The notes beneath the pieces are model-generated. The model did not search any database and had not been told where the DNA came from. It saw only the letters and a list, made by a program, of their open reading frames with translations. DNA of 64,000 nt from Clostridiaceae bacterium. GTDB lineage: Bacteria > Bacillota > Clostridia > Acetivibrionales > DUMB01. The position numbers and the translations under genes are program-made. The stretch spans positions 18,340 to 82,339 of the forward strand of contig DUMB01000014.1 in the NCBI GenBank assembly GCA_012840085.1, given 5' to 3'. Positions 55,414-64,000 of this stretch are shown piece by piece. Each line of letters starts with the position of its first letter. The stretch's first letter is position 1.

Positions 55414-56736
55414 ATGAAATTAAAAAGGTTTGCTGTAGTCTTATCAATACTTCTGCTAGTAACTTTTGTATTTACTGCATGTAACAAAACTCAAGATTCT
55501 TCAGGTAAAGGTAATGAGAATAATACAACAACCCAGGGTGATACAAACAGCTCGAATGCCGGCAGTTCAGAACCGGTAACCCTTACTGTACAGACTAATC
55601 TTGTCGGGGAACATGCAAAGATTCTGGAAGATATGATGAAAGCATACTCTCAAACACATACCAATGTCACAATAGACTTTAGCGCTCCGGGCAAAGAGTA
55701 TGAAAACATGATGAAGGTTAAAATGGCATCTAATGACATGCCGGACATGTTTTCAACTCATGGCTGGTCTAAAATCAGATACGGAAATTATCTTGCAGAT
55801 CTGAGTGGCAGGGCATGGGCTTCAAAAATAGTGGATTCCTTCAAACCGGTTATTTCTGACGATTCAGGGAAAGTGTATGTTCTTGCATTTGACCAGGATA
55901 AATCAGGTCCTATCTATAATCCTGATATATTTGAAGAATATGGAGTAGAAGTGCCGGAGACATTTGATGAGTTGATGGAAGTATGTGAGACTATTAAAAC
56001 AAAGAGTGGCGGAAAGGTTACACCTATTGGCTGTGCTGCTGAAAACTGGGAAGAGGCTCAGTTCTTCGATTTCTTTGCAACTGCATTATTGATAAGTCCC
56101 GCTGAAAACTATGCATCACAGCTCCTGGACGGTACATTTGATTGGACCAAGTGGGATCTGCTTGCTGAAAAGTGGCTTGAAATGTATCAAAAGGGATATA
56201 TCAACAAAGACATGCTTACCGCAAAATATGATGATAATGCAAAGGCATTTGCTGAAGGAAAAATTGCTATAGGCTTATATGGACCATACTTTATTGAAGA
56301 AGCAAGAAAAGTAAACCCGGATGTTGCAGCAGACATGATGCCGATACCTGCTATGGTAGAAGGAGACACTCCTACTTTTGCCGGTGGAGAAAAATCAACA
56401 ATTGGAGTCTGGAAGGATTCCAAATATCTTGACACTGCATTGGATGTAGTAGACTTCTGTGCTCAGCCTGAAAATGTACAAAAAATGTGTGAATTTACAA
56501 AACTGCCTCCTGCTATTGAGGGCGTAACAGCTGATCTTGGTGAGCTGACCGGAACATATGAAAAATATAAGGATATACGTACATTTGAATACTTTGACAG
56601 AGTTTATCTTCCAAACGGAATGTGGGATGTAATGTGCAAGAACTCCCAGTCACTTATCGGAGGAAAGATTACTCCCAGACAGTTCTCTGAAAACATGCAG
56701 AAGGAATATGAAAGACTCAGAAAGGCACAAGAATAA
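55414..56736 (+). CDS. ABC transporter sugar-binding lipoprotein (probable system C partner)
   Basis: 440 residues with lipobox VFTAC (Cys23), a Ser/Asn/Thr-rich linker and a family-1 solute-binding fold (MPDMFSTHGW near residue 110, YNPDIFEEYGVEVPETFDEL near residue 168, FAGGEKSTIGVW near residue 325). AAGGAGGAG precedes ATG 55414 by 5 bases; a longer frame upstream to 55324 would include that site. No permease genes adjoin it, and it shares a promoter element with the permease pair at 47204, so the two probably form one importer. Confidence 0.92.
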   Translation: MKLKRFAVVLSILLLVTFVFTACNKTQDSSGKGNENNTTTQGDTNSSNAGSSEPVTLTVQTNLVGEHAKILEDMMKAYSQTHTNVTIDFSAPGKEYENMMKVKMASNDMPDMFSTHGWSKIRYGNYLADLSGRAWASKIVDSFKPVISDDSGKVYVLAFDQDKSGPIYNPDIFEEYGVEVPETFDELMEVCETIKTKSGGKVTPIGCAAENWEEAQFFDFFATALLISPAENYASQLLDGTFDWTKWDLLAEKWLEMYQKGYINKDMLTAKYDDNAKAFAEGKIAIGLYGPYFIEEARKVNPDVAADMMPIPAMVEGDTPTFAGGEKSTIGVWKDSKYLDTALDVVDFCAQPENVQKMCEFTKLPPAIEGVTADLGELTGTYEKYKDIRTFEYFDRVYLPNGMWDVMCKNSQSLIGGKITPRQFSENMQKEYERLRKAQE

Positions 56737-56826
56737 TCAATGGGTGTCAAAAGACAGGCTTATTTTATCGGAACTATACGACAAGGTGCCTTCTATACAG
56801 AACTTATCATCGAGCAAATACTTACT

Positions 56827-56862
56827 AAAAGTCAAAGGGGCCTTGTGCCCCAATTGACTTTT
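56827..56862 (+). terminator. Terminator after the system C binding protein
   Basis: AAAAGTCAA plus GGGGC (56827-56841) pair with GCCCC plus TTGACTTTT (to 56862) with a small internal bulge; the stem ends in TTTTAC. Confidence 0.75.
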
Positions 56863-56944
56863 ACAGGTTGTCCACGCTAAAGCAAAAAACATACATATGC
56901 TAATTCAGAAAGTGTATTAAAGATTTAGAAAAGGAGGAAGGACA

Positions 56945-59900
56945 ATGCCAATTAAAACAAGAAGAGCTTTTGCCCTTTTGGTTGCCGTAATGGTGTTATT
57001 TGCATCAATTCCTGCATACTCACCTGCTGTATATGCAGAAGAAGGCGAAGAGCCAAATCTTATTAATTTATTGGCCAATGCTGATTTTAGCGCCGGCAGG
57101 AGCGGATGGAATTTCACCAGTGGAACAGGAACAGCAACAAACAACCCTTATCCCAATCCAGGTGGAGGTACCCATGCTTTTCTTGATGGAAGAAAAACAC
57201 TCAGCCAGGACATTGTAATACCAAAGGATGCGATTTACAAGGTCAATGGATGGATTTCATGCGGAGGGCCGGGTGCTGTTTTTGGTATCCGGAAAAAGAA
57301 CGGTGAGATAATTAAGGAAATAGCCCTTGACAGCGGTCCTTATAAAAACTATGAATTAACTGATATATCGCTTAATAAGGGCGATGAAGTACAAATTTAT
57401 ATTACTGCCGGTAACTCATGGGTCAATTGTGATCTATTCTTTTTCGGAAGCGATTCAATTATTGTGCAAAACGTAAACATTACAGGCAAGGTCAGATCCA
57501 GCACAGGCGAATATGTCACTGAAGGCAAAATCACTTTCAGAAATAGTGAAGATGCATCCAAAGTATATAGTACTACAATCCTAAGTGACGGATCATATAG
57601 CATTGATGGCATTGTTACAGGCAATTACTCTGTTTTGGTTGAAGTTAAAAGATATGAAAAGATGACTTTTAATATGCTAGCAATAGATGAAGGTGAATTA
57701 CCCGAGATAACTGTTACCAGGAAGCAGTACGAAGGCAATTTACTGGTCAATCCTGATTTTGACAATCAGGCTGAAGGCTGGACAATCAGAGGCGGTGGTG
57801 CACATGCAACAAATAATCCATACCCGGCCGGTGGAGGTTATCATGCATACCTGGACGGTGGCGCCCAAAACCGCATATCACAGGAAGTAGTTATTGACGT
57901 AACAGGTATCTATAAATTCTCTGGTTGGATTTCAACCGGCGGTCCCGGCTCCAAAATAGGCGTTAAGTATAAAGACGGTGATATTATCAGTGAGGCTTCT
58001 ATCGGCAGTGATAGCAGTTATAAAGAATATGTCATTAAGGATATTGCTTTGAAACAGGACGATGTTGTTGAGTTATATGTAACAGGCGGCCAGTCATGGG
58101 TTAACGCAGACCATTTTTCATTTGTACTGGATAAAGCTAAAATTGTTAACAGGATTGCCAACGGCGGATTTGAGGAAGGTACCGGTTACTGGACATTTAC
58201 AGGTCAAACTTCAATAGACTCTGATGCTGTCAGAACAGGAAACATGAGTCTTAAAATGGTTGCAACCAATTCGGGAACCACCGGTGAATATACGGTTGCG
58301 GAAGCAGCTCAAGATTTCCTGCCGGGACACAGCGGCATATATTATCTGAAAGCTTATGCCAAAGCCTTGGATGGTAATGTAGCTGCAGTTGAAATATACA
58401 AAAACGGTGTAAAAATAAATGAAGCTAATATAAATACTATCGGAGACATTTTTTCGGAGGTTCGTATAGATGATATTTCCGTTGAAGGAAATGATTTAAT
58501 CGTCGTCAAATTTATCAGCAAAGAGGGTACCATTTATATTGATGATGTTGAATTTATGCTCGATATATCCAGGATTCCGAATGAACCTCCAGTGGCAAGT
58601 AATGCGGTAATAACAGGAAGAGCCCGGGTAGGGTATGACCTTGTAGGAAGCTATATTTATCAGGACCCAGATGGTCATGATGAAGGTGACAGTATATATG
58701 AATGGTATATTGGTGATAATGACGAGTATACGAAAATAGAGGGTGAGAATAATAACATACTCCATATTAAAGAAGAATACAGGGGTAAGCGTATTATATT
58801 CAAAGTAACAGCAGTAGATGTTTATGGAGGAAAGTCCGATACCATAGCAAGCGAACCTACGAATATTGTTGATAAAAACTTCATAAAGAATCCTGGATTT
58901 GAAGAAGATTGGGAAAAATGGACTTTTGAAAACAGTGCCACTATAAGGAATAAATCTAGTGCAGGAGTTTTAGGCACTTATGACGGACTTGTTGTGGGGT
59001 ATTTAGCACCAAATGCTAATAGCCGGATCAGCCAGGAAATTAATATCGAGGAAAGTGGAGAATATATACTTTCAGCTTATATTGGTTCGGCTTATAACGA
59101 AAGTGGTTCTAATGCAAAGGCAACTATAACGGTTTTATCTTCTGACGGAACTGAAATAGTGTCATCATCAGGCGGCGGCAATGGTGAATACAGTAAGGTT
59201 TCTACTGAAAGTTTTATGCTTGAAAAAGGTGAAAAAGTTAAAGTAATAATAACTGGCAGTAATGACGGATATATACAAATTGATGAAGTTGAACTGATGA
59301 AAATCGGAGAAGCTTCAGAGTTTAACAATATATTGCGCTTTGTTGTAAAAGATATGATTGGAGAGGCTATCATATCAAAGAAAGAAGCCAGGATTGAATT
59401 TACAATGCCGTACGGAAGCGATGTCAGTGCATTGAAGCCTATCGTAATTGAAGTGTCCGAAGGTGCTTCTATTTATCCATCAGCTGACGAAGTACAGAAT
59501 TTTGAAAATCCCGTGCAATATATTGTAACATCATCGGACAATGTAGAAAAGGTATGGACGGTAATTTGCAAAATTGCAGACAAATCTCCTGTGGCGAAAT
59601 CATCCAATGAAAAATTGCAACAAGCCTTTATGTGGAGTGTACAAAAGGCTTTGCAATGGGTACAGACTGGTAAAACCGGTGTCATTAATATGTATGAAGG
59701 CTCTGCCGGTGAGGACGGGCATGAATATATACCCTCATATTGGGCTGGATATAAGCACAGATCTGGTTTCTATATAAGAGATTATGCGCACCAGGTGGCA
59801 GGAGCAGCATTTCTGGGCTTAAATGAAGAAAATTACAGTATGCTGAAGGCATTTGCCGATACATCTACAGAAGCAAGAAAATGGTATTCTTTATGGGCAT

Positions 59901-61366
59901 TGAATTTTGATGGAAGCCCGCTGCTTATAGACTACAATAATGACAACAACTTTGTCAGGGAAGTACCTGCAATGTTTGAGCTGGTTGAAAAAGGCTGTGA
60001 ACTATATAAGATCACTGGTGACCAGCGTTATATAAGTGAAGATATGTTAGCGTTTTATGAGAGAATAATGAATGAGTTTATAGAATTGCATGATACGCAA
60101 ATTGTAAACGGAGTTGCTGAGGGTACTAATAGAGGTATATTTGCTGGCAGTGCTACTTACAATGAAATGGGTGATCATCCGATTGAAGCAGGAGATGGAA
60201 TTGCTTGCCAGTACAGAGCTAATGTTGCTTTAGCTGAATTATTCGAGCAAATCGGCAATGAAGAAAAAGCTCAGAAATACTATGAAGCCGCAGAGAGATT
60301 AAGAAAATACTTTATAGAAGATTGGGGAATACCGCTGAACGAAGAGCTGTTCTATAACAGGGGATATGATATTAATGGTAACAAGCTGGATTCCTTTGCT
60401 AAAGAAGGAAGCTGGTTTATGGCTATGAAAGGTATTACACCACCTGGTGAGAGGACTACCGGATTCCTTCAGTATATTCATGAAAAAATGCACGACGACA
60501 ATTACAAATCCCCTAATATAGAAGCTTATACCTATTTGCCTGATACGTTCTTCCCATATGGTGAAGATGAAAAAGGCTGGTATTGGATGGAATACATTAT
60601 TGATCGACTGGATGAAGATCATGTTGTTAAAAGCCAGGGGAAAAACGCAGATTATCCTGAAGTCTCGTTTACTCTCGTCAGCCAGACAATAGAATGGCTT
60701 CTTGGAGTTAAAGTTAATGTACTTGAAGGGACTGTAGAAACATTATCCCACCTGCCGGAAGCAATAGCTGATTTGGAGGTTGATTATATACCTGTTGGGA
60801 ACAACGAAATAAAAGTAAAACAAATAGGTACTGAAGAAACAACATTTTATGCATATGAAAATGAAGAAGGAAATGATATTACCTGGATTGCCAAGTTCGC
60901 CGGGAATTACGACTATATTAACGTAAATGGGAAAAACATCCCGGCAAAGAAGGTATTTGAAAATGGCAGGGAAATTTCATATGCAGAGGTGGAAATAGAA
61001 AAGGGCAAGACTTATGTAGCCAGACCCGCAGATAGTGAAAGTGAAGCAAAACCATTTATCATCACTCCTGTTGGAGGACTGGTAAAGGAAGGCGGAATCA
61101 AAGCTACAGCAAGCATCAGCCTGAACCCTGAAGCTGAAACACACACTGGTACAGAGGTGGTTGTATTCCAGCTGATGAACGGAGATACACCTGCAGGCAT
61201 TATAGCTCTCGAAAAGGATATTACACAAACAGAACAGATGACAGCATTCTTCAATGTAGATCCTGAAGCAGGTGATTATACTGTAGAAGTATATGTATTC
61301 GACAGATTTGATAACAGCAACCAAAGTGCACCGATAATACTGGCAGACAGAGTAATAATTCAGTAA
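56945..61366 (+). CDS. Large secreted multidomain six-hairpin glycosidase
   Basis: 1,473 residues. Signal peptide (residues 1-31; FALLVAVMVLFASIPAYS). Then carbohydrate-binding-like beta modules, each opening with the NxxFxxGxxGW pattern: about 38-175 (LANADFSAGRSGW), 265-400 (LLVNPDFDNQAEGW), 402-545 (RIANGGFEEGTGYW) and 648-785 (FIKNPGFEEDWEKW). Interposed are a carboxypeptidase-regulatory-like domain (about 178-262) and an Ig-like domain (about 550-645). A beta domain (about 795-880) precedes a helical alpha/alpha-barrel (about 885-1265: HRSGFYIRDYAHQVAGAAFL, then EGSWFMAMKGI). Beta-rich C-terminal parts follow. The barrel fits six-hairpin glycosidases but I cannot name the GH family; Glu/Asp in YIRDYAH and ADYPEVSF are candidate catalytic residues. 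There is no SLH, dockerin or sortase signal. GGAGGAAGG precedes ATG 56945. Confidence 0.8.
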   Translation: MPIKTRRAFALLVAVMVLFASIPAYSPAVYAEEGEEPNLINLLANADFSAGRSGWNFTSGTGTATNNPYPNPGGGTHAFLDGRKTLSQDIVIPKDAIYKVNGWISCGGPGAVFGIRKKNGEIIKEIALDSGPYKNYELTDISLNKGDEVQIYITAGNSWVNCDLFFFGSDSIIVQNVNITGKVRSSTGEYVTEGKITFRNSEDASKVYSTTILSDGSYSIDGIVTGNYSVLVEVKRYEKMTFNMLAIDEGELPEITVTRKQYEGNLLVNPDFDNQAEGWTIRGGGAHATNNPYPAGGGYHAYLDGGAQNRISQEVVIDVTGIYKFSGWISTGGPGSKIGVKYKDGDIISEASIGSDSSYKEYVIKDIALKQDDVVELYVTGGQSWVNADHFSFVLDKAKIVNRIANGGFEEGTGYWTFTGQTSIDSDAVRTGNMSLKMVATNSGTTGEYTVAEAAQDFLPGHSGIYYLKAYAKALDGNVAAVEIYKNGVKINEANINTIGDIFSEVRIDDISVEGNDLIVVKFISKEGTIYIDDVEFMLDISRIPNEPPVASNAVITGRARVGYDLVGSYIYQDPDGHDEGDSIYEWYIGDNDEYTKIEGENNNILHIKEEYRGKRIIFKVTAVDVYGGKSDTIASEPTNIVDKNFIKNPGFEEDWEKWTFENSATIRNKSSAGVLGTYDGLVVGYLAPNANSRISQEINIEESGEYILSAYIGSAYNESGSNAKATITVLSSDGTEIVSSSGGGNGEYSKVSTESFMLEKGEKVKVIITGSNDGYIQIDEVELMKIGEASEFNNILRFVVKDMIGEAIISKKEARIEFTMPYGSDVSALKPIVIEVSEGASIYPSADEVQNFENPVQYIVTSSDNVEKVWTVICKIADKSPVAKSSNEKLQQAFMWSVQKALQWVQTGKTGVINMYEGSAGEDGHEYIPSYWAGYKHRSGFYIRDYAHQVAGAAFLGLNEENYSMLKAFADTSTEARKWYSLWALNFDGSPLLIDYNNDNNFVREVPAMFELVEKGCELYKITGDQRYISEDMLAFYERIMNEFIELHDTQIVNGVAEGTNRGIFAGSATYNEMGDHPIEAGDGIACQYRANVALAELFEQIGNEEKAQKYYEAAERLRKYFIEDWGIPLNEELFYNRGYDINGNKLDSFAKEGSWFMAMKGITPPGERTTGFLQYIHEKMHDDNYKSPNIEAYTYLPDTFFPYGEDEKGWYWMEYIIDRLDEDHVVKSQGKNADYPEVSFTLVSQTIEWLLGVKVNVLEGTVETLSHLPEAIADLEVDYIPVGNNEIKVKQIGTEETTFYAYENEEGNDITWIAKFAGNYDYINVNGKNIPAKKVFENGREISYAEVEIEKGKTYVARPADSESEAKPFIITPVGGLVKEGGIKATASISLNPEAETHTGTEVVVFQLMNGDTPAGIIALEKDITQTEQMTAFFNVDPEAGDYTVEVYVFDRFDNSNQSAPIILADRVIIQ

Positions 61367-61381
61367 TCAGTCTTAAATGTA

Positions 61382-61426
61382 ACTATGATTATTGGACCTG
61401 GTTCTTCCAGGTTCAATAATCATAGT
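61382..61426. terminator. 20-bp stem hairpin after the secreted glycosidase gene
   Basis: ACTATGATTATTGGACCTGG (61382-61401) pairs with 61407-61426 with a single G-U wobble and a 5-base loop. It lies 15 bases after the stop and has no T-run. Confidence 0.75.
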
Positions 61427-61496
61427 AAAACAAACATATTGAATAATTATTATACTCTTACATTATTGCATCCATTATTTTTTATAAAGGATTGAT

Positions 61497-62801
61497 ATGA
61501 TGAAATATAAAATAATCAGAGCTTTACTGATTACAGTTCTAATACTTGCATTAACAATTTCCAATGTTTTTGCCGGTGATATAATCAAGCTTAACAATAT
61601 ATCTGACAAAATTCCTGGTGATAGTGTTACAATATCCGGAAACACTACTTTGCCGGAAATTTCTATAAAAGTTATCAGCCCAAACAAAACAGTGCTATAC
61701 ATTAGTACTTCAATGGGCGGTGACTTTACACATACATTTACACTTCCAAAAGATGCAGCGCCTGGTATATATGAAGTTGTGGCAGGAGTGGGATCAACCA
61801 TAGCCACTGCTACATTTGAAGTAACAACAGAAAACCAGCCAAAAATAATAAGCATTGATGAGGTAAGCGTGGCAACTATTGCGAAAACAGCGCCGGTGCT
61901 TCCTACTAAAGTAACAGTAAGATACGATAATAATACCAGTGGGCAAGCAGCTGTAACGTGGGATTCCATAAATCCTTCTCAGTATGCACAGGCAGGTACT
62001 TTTACTGTGGAAGGTGTAGTTGCGGGAACAAGTATTAAGGCGAAAGCAGTTGTAACTGTAACTGCTGCCGGCGGCAATTCAGATGGCGGAAATACAGGTG
62101 GAGGAGTAATACCGTCACCCCCTCCCATATCAGAAGATGAACAGCCTGGAATAGAAATACCAGAAACTGATCAACCAGAAACAGAAGCACCAGGAACTGA
62201 ACAAGCGGAAATAGAAATACCGGGATCTGATAAACCGGCAGATGAAGTGGTAAACTTTAGCGATTTGGAAAGTGTACCATGGGCTAAGGAAGCTATCGAA
62301 GCTCTTGCTGCAAAAGGAGTCATAAGGGGCCCGGGGGATGGAACTTTCAGGCCTGACAACAAAGTTACAAGAGCTGAAATTTTAAAGATGTTGATGATGG
62401 CATTTGGTTTTGTAGATAAAAACGCTGTAAGTACATTTAGCGATGTAAAAGAAGGAATGTGGTATTATGAAGCGGTAGCAACAGCCGAAAAGCTTGGTAT
62501 AGTCAAGGGCAAAGGAGATGGCAGCTTCGGAGTGAACGAATACATAACCAGGCAGGATATGGCAGTAATGGTATATAGGGTCTCATTAATCCTTGACATG
62601 AATTTAGGCACCGGTTCAAGTGAGGTTCGGTTTGTTGATAAGAATGATATATCTGGATACGCATTGGAAGCAGTAGCGGCAATGCAAGAAAAGGGTATCA
62701 TTAACGGAATTGGAGATAACAGGTTTGCCCCAAAGAATAATGCGACAAGAGCAGAGGCAGCTGTAATAATCTATAGACTTTATAAATTACAGACTAAATA
62801 A
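61497..62801 (+). CDS. SLH-domain surface protein
   Basis: 434 residues: signal peptide (IIRALLITVLILALTISNVFA), a beta domain (about 24-118), one bacterial Ig-like Big_4-type domain (about 119-195; APVLPTKVTVRYDN, AGTFTVEG), a Gly/Pro/Glu-rich linker, and three SLH domains (about 258-434; each with F-S/D-D and an (I/T)TRAE- or TRQDMA-type motif: VTRAEILKML, ITRQDMAVMV, ATRAEAAVII). It should bind secondary cell-wall polymer. The N-terminal 170 residues are paralogous to the next gene. AAAGG precedes ATG 61497. Confidence 0.9.
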   Translation: MMKYKIIRALLITVLILALTISNVFAGDIIKLNNISDKIPGDSVTISGNTTLPEISIKVISPNKTVLYISTSMGGDFTHTFTLPKDAAPGIYEVVAGVGSTIATATFEVTTENQPKIISIDEVSVATIAKTAPVLPTKVTVRYDNNTSGQAAVTWDSINPSQYAQAGTFTVEGVVAGTSIKAKAVVTVTAAGGNSDGGNTGGGVIPSPPPISEDEQPGIEIPETDQPETEAPGTEQAEIEIPGSDKPADEVVNFSDLESVPWAKEAIEALAAKGVIRGPGDGTFRPDNKVTRAEILKMLMMAFGFVDKNAVSTFSDVKEGMWYYEAVATAEKLGIVKGKGDGSFGVNEYITRQDMAVMVYRVSLILDMNLGTGSSEVRFVDKNDISGYALEAVAAMQEKGIINGIGDNRFAPKNNATRAEAAVIIYRLYKLQTK

Positions 62802-62863
62802 GATATTTAAGCAGCTAATACCTTCCTTTATATTTGTTCTCATTAACAGTAGACAAGGAGAAC

Positions 62864-62956
62864 ATGCAATATGTCCCGGCTGTATCTGCTTCAAATACAG
62901 CAAAAAAGAGTAAAAAAGAGGTAAAAGAAATGCAATTTAAAAGAGAATTGACGTAA
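62864..62956 (+). CDS. Possible 30-residue lysine-rich small ORF
   Basis: AAGGAG (62855-62860) ends 3 bases before ATG 62864, which opens a 30-codon frame (MQYVPAVSASNTAKKSKKEV, ending KRELT). No homology is recognised. It may be the leftover of a surface-protein gene between two paralogous SLH genes, or chance. Confidence 0.2.
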   Translation: MQYVPAVSASNTAKKSKKEVKEMQFKRELT

Positions 62957-63054
62957 CGTATACTGGTAAGCTTATCGGGGCATATTTGTAAGCTTGTAAT
63001 TTGTACGAAAAGAAATGAAATGAAAATGTTGATTACTTCGAGGGAGGTGTCAAA

Positions 63055-64000
63055 ATGAGAATACTGAGATTAGGAGGAGCATTGTCATATATTAAAAGGT
63101 TAATTATAAGCACAATCATTATTGCTATGGCTCTGGTATCAATTATAGCGCCTGTTTATGCAGAGTATTCACCAGCATCAAATGATCCTGTTAAACTTGA
63201 CGGTATACCTGACAAGACACCAGGCGATGCTGTAACGATAACAGGCAGCACAACCTTTGCAGAGATAACCATAAAGGTGCTTGCGCCAGACAAGACCATA
63301 TTATATGTAACCACTGTTGCAGGAGGAAACTTTACAAATACGTTTAGACTTCCAAGTGATGCAAAGCTTGGCATATATGAGGTTGTGGCAGGAGTAGGCT
63401 CAATAGTGGCGACTACAACATTTAGAGTAATAGAAGAAACTTCTCCTGTGATAGTAAGTATAGACGATATAAGTGTGACAACCAAGGCAGGAACAGCACC
63501 TGTACTTCCGGCAGAAGTGACAGCAAGATACAGCGATGGAAGCAGCAAGAGTGTATCAGTGGTATGGGATGAAATAGATCCATCACAGTATGCATCAGCA
63601 GGCACATTTACGGTAGAAGGTACTGTAGAAGGAACGGATATAAAAGCAACAGCTGTAGTTACAGTAGAAGAAGTGCCTCCTGTGATAGTAAGCATAGATG
63701 AGGTAAGTGTTACAACCAAGGCAGGAACTGCACCTGTACTTCCGGCAGAAGTGACAGCAAGATACAGCGATGGAAGCAGCAAGAGTGTAGCAGTGGTATG
63801 GGATGAGATAGACCCGTCACAGTATGCATCAGCAGGCACATTTACGGTAGAAGGTACTGTAGAAGGAACGGATATAAAAGCAACAGCTGTAGTTACAGTA
63901 GAAGAAGTACCTCCTGTGATAGTAAGCATAGATGAGGTAAATGTGACAACCAAGGCAGGAACAGCGCCTGTACTTCCTGCAGAAGTAACTGCAAGATACA
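63055..64000 (+). CDS. Surface protein with tandem Big_4 Ig-like repeats, 3' end outside window
   Basis: The frame is open from ATG 63055 (GGGAGGTG upstream) to the window end, giving 315 residues. Signal peptide (LIISTIIIAMALVSIIAPVY), then a beta domain paralogous to the previous gene (GDAVTITGSTT, GIYEVVAGVGS), then Big_4-type Ig-like domains of 78 residues: two complete and a third begun (VSIDEVSVTTKAGTAPVLPA, ASAGTFTVEGTVEG). By analogy with its neighbour it should end in SLH domains or a catalytic domain; this cannot be seen here. Confidence 0.88.
   Translation, partial: MRILRLGGALSYIKRLIISTIIIAMALVSIIAPVYAEYSPASNDPVKLDGIPDKTPGDAVTITGSTTFAEITIKVLAPDKTILYVTTVAGGNFTNTFRLPSDAKLGIYEVVAGVGSIVATTTFRVIEETSPVIVSIDDISVTTKAGTAPVLPAEVTARYSDGSSKSVSVVWDEIDPSQYASAGTFTVEGTVEGTDIKATAVVTVEEVPPVIVSIDEVSVTTKAGTAPVLPAEVTARYSDGSSKSVAVVWDEIDPSQYASAGTFTVEGTVEGTDIKATAVVTVEEVPPVIVSIDEVNVTTKAGTAPVLPAEVTARY
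63448..64000 (+). repeat. Nearly identical 234-bp coding repeats
   Basis: GTGATAGTAAG begins equivalent units at 63448, 63682 and 63916, an exact 234-bp period. The units are almost identical in DNA, indicating recent duplication; the array runs out of the window. Confidence 0.92.

Noticed and set aside
63156..63953. Long open frame on the minus strand (265 codons)
   Set aside because: It lies wholly antisense to the Big_4-repeat gene, has repeated Ser/Thr/Val composition produced by the repeats, and no ribosome site.

Overview
The window looks like chromosome of an anaerobic, Gram-positive, polysaccharide-degrading Clostridia species. Evidence: strong AGGAGG-type ribosome sites, perfect sigma-A promoters, lipoprotein sugar-binding proteins, YesM/YesN-type two-component pairs, S-layer-homology (SLH) surface proteins, and no outer-membrane functions. 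No rRNA, tRNA or CRISPR array was seen. By eye the first 15.5 kb is clearly more G+C-rich than the region from 38 kb onward.

Layout. 0-7.9 kb: tail of a GntR/FadR regulator, then sugar ABC system A (lipoprotein plus two permeases), a GH38 alpha-mannosidase and a PLP Cys/Met-metabolism enzyme, closed by a hairpin. 8.0-15.5 kb: a decayed uroporphyrinogen-decarboxylase-like (URO-D) gene, then a perfect promoter driving an intact URO-D paralogue and a tight cluster of HAD phosphatase, deoxyhypusine-synthase-like protein, HldE-like PfkB kinase, ROK kinase, GmhA-like sugar-phosphate isomerase and ROK regulator. This resembles an uncharacterised sugar-phosphate pathway. 15.5-20 kb: an accessory patch with an IS-end remnant, a truncated and mutated secreted-protein pseudogene, a FecR/zinc-ribbon membrane protein and a REP-like hairpin. 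20.2-35.1 kb: a regulator with two different DNA-binding domains, then one 13.4-kb gene for a 4,482-residue surface protein (Fn3-like domains, a very long helical-repeat region, ten InlB-like repeats, three SLH domains), ending next to a transposase remnant.

35.4-64 kb: a DUF1858 protein and a GPH-type sugar symporter on the minus strand; a minus-strand YesN/YesM pair divergent from ABC system B; a GH99-like enzyme; a second URO-D-like protein; permease pair C, which has no adjacent binding protein; an AllA-fold protein; a GH36 alpha-galactosidase; a second YesM/YesN pair; an orphan binding protein that shares a promoter element with pair C; a large secreted six-hairpin glycosidase; and two tandem SLH surface proteins, the last cut by the window end.

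Together the genes suggest capture and breakdown of alpha-mannose/alpha-galactose-containing glycans. Secreted and surface proteins act outside, three CUT1 ABC systems import oligosaccharides, cytoplasmic GH38, GH99-like and GH36 enzymes cut them, and the sugar-phosphate cluster handles a product. Substrates are inferred from families, not shown by the sequence. The most unusual items are the giant helical-repeat protein, the DHS-like/HldE-like/GmhA-like cluster, the URO-D-like proteins inside sugar operons, and the shared promoter element linking permease pair C to its distant binding protein.
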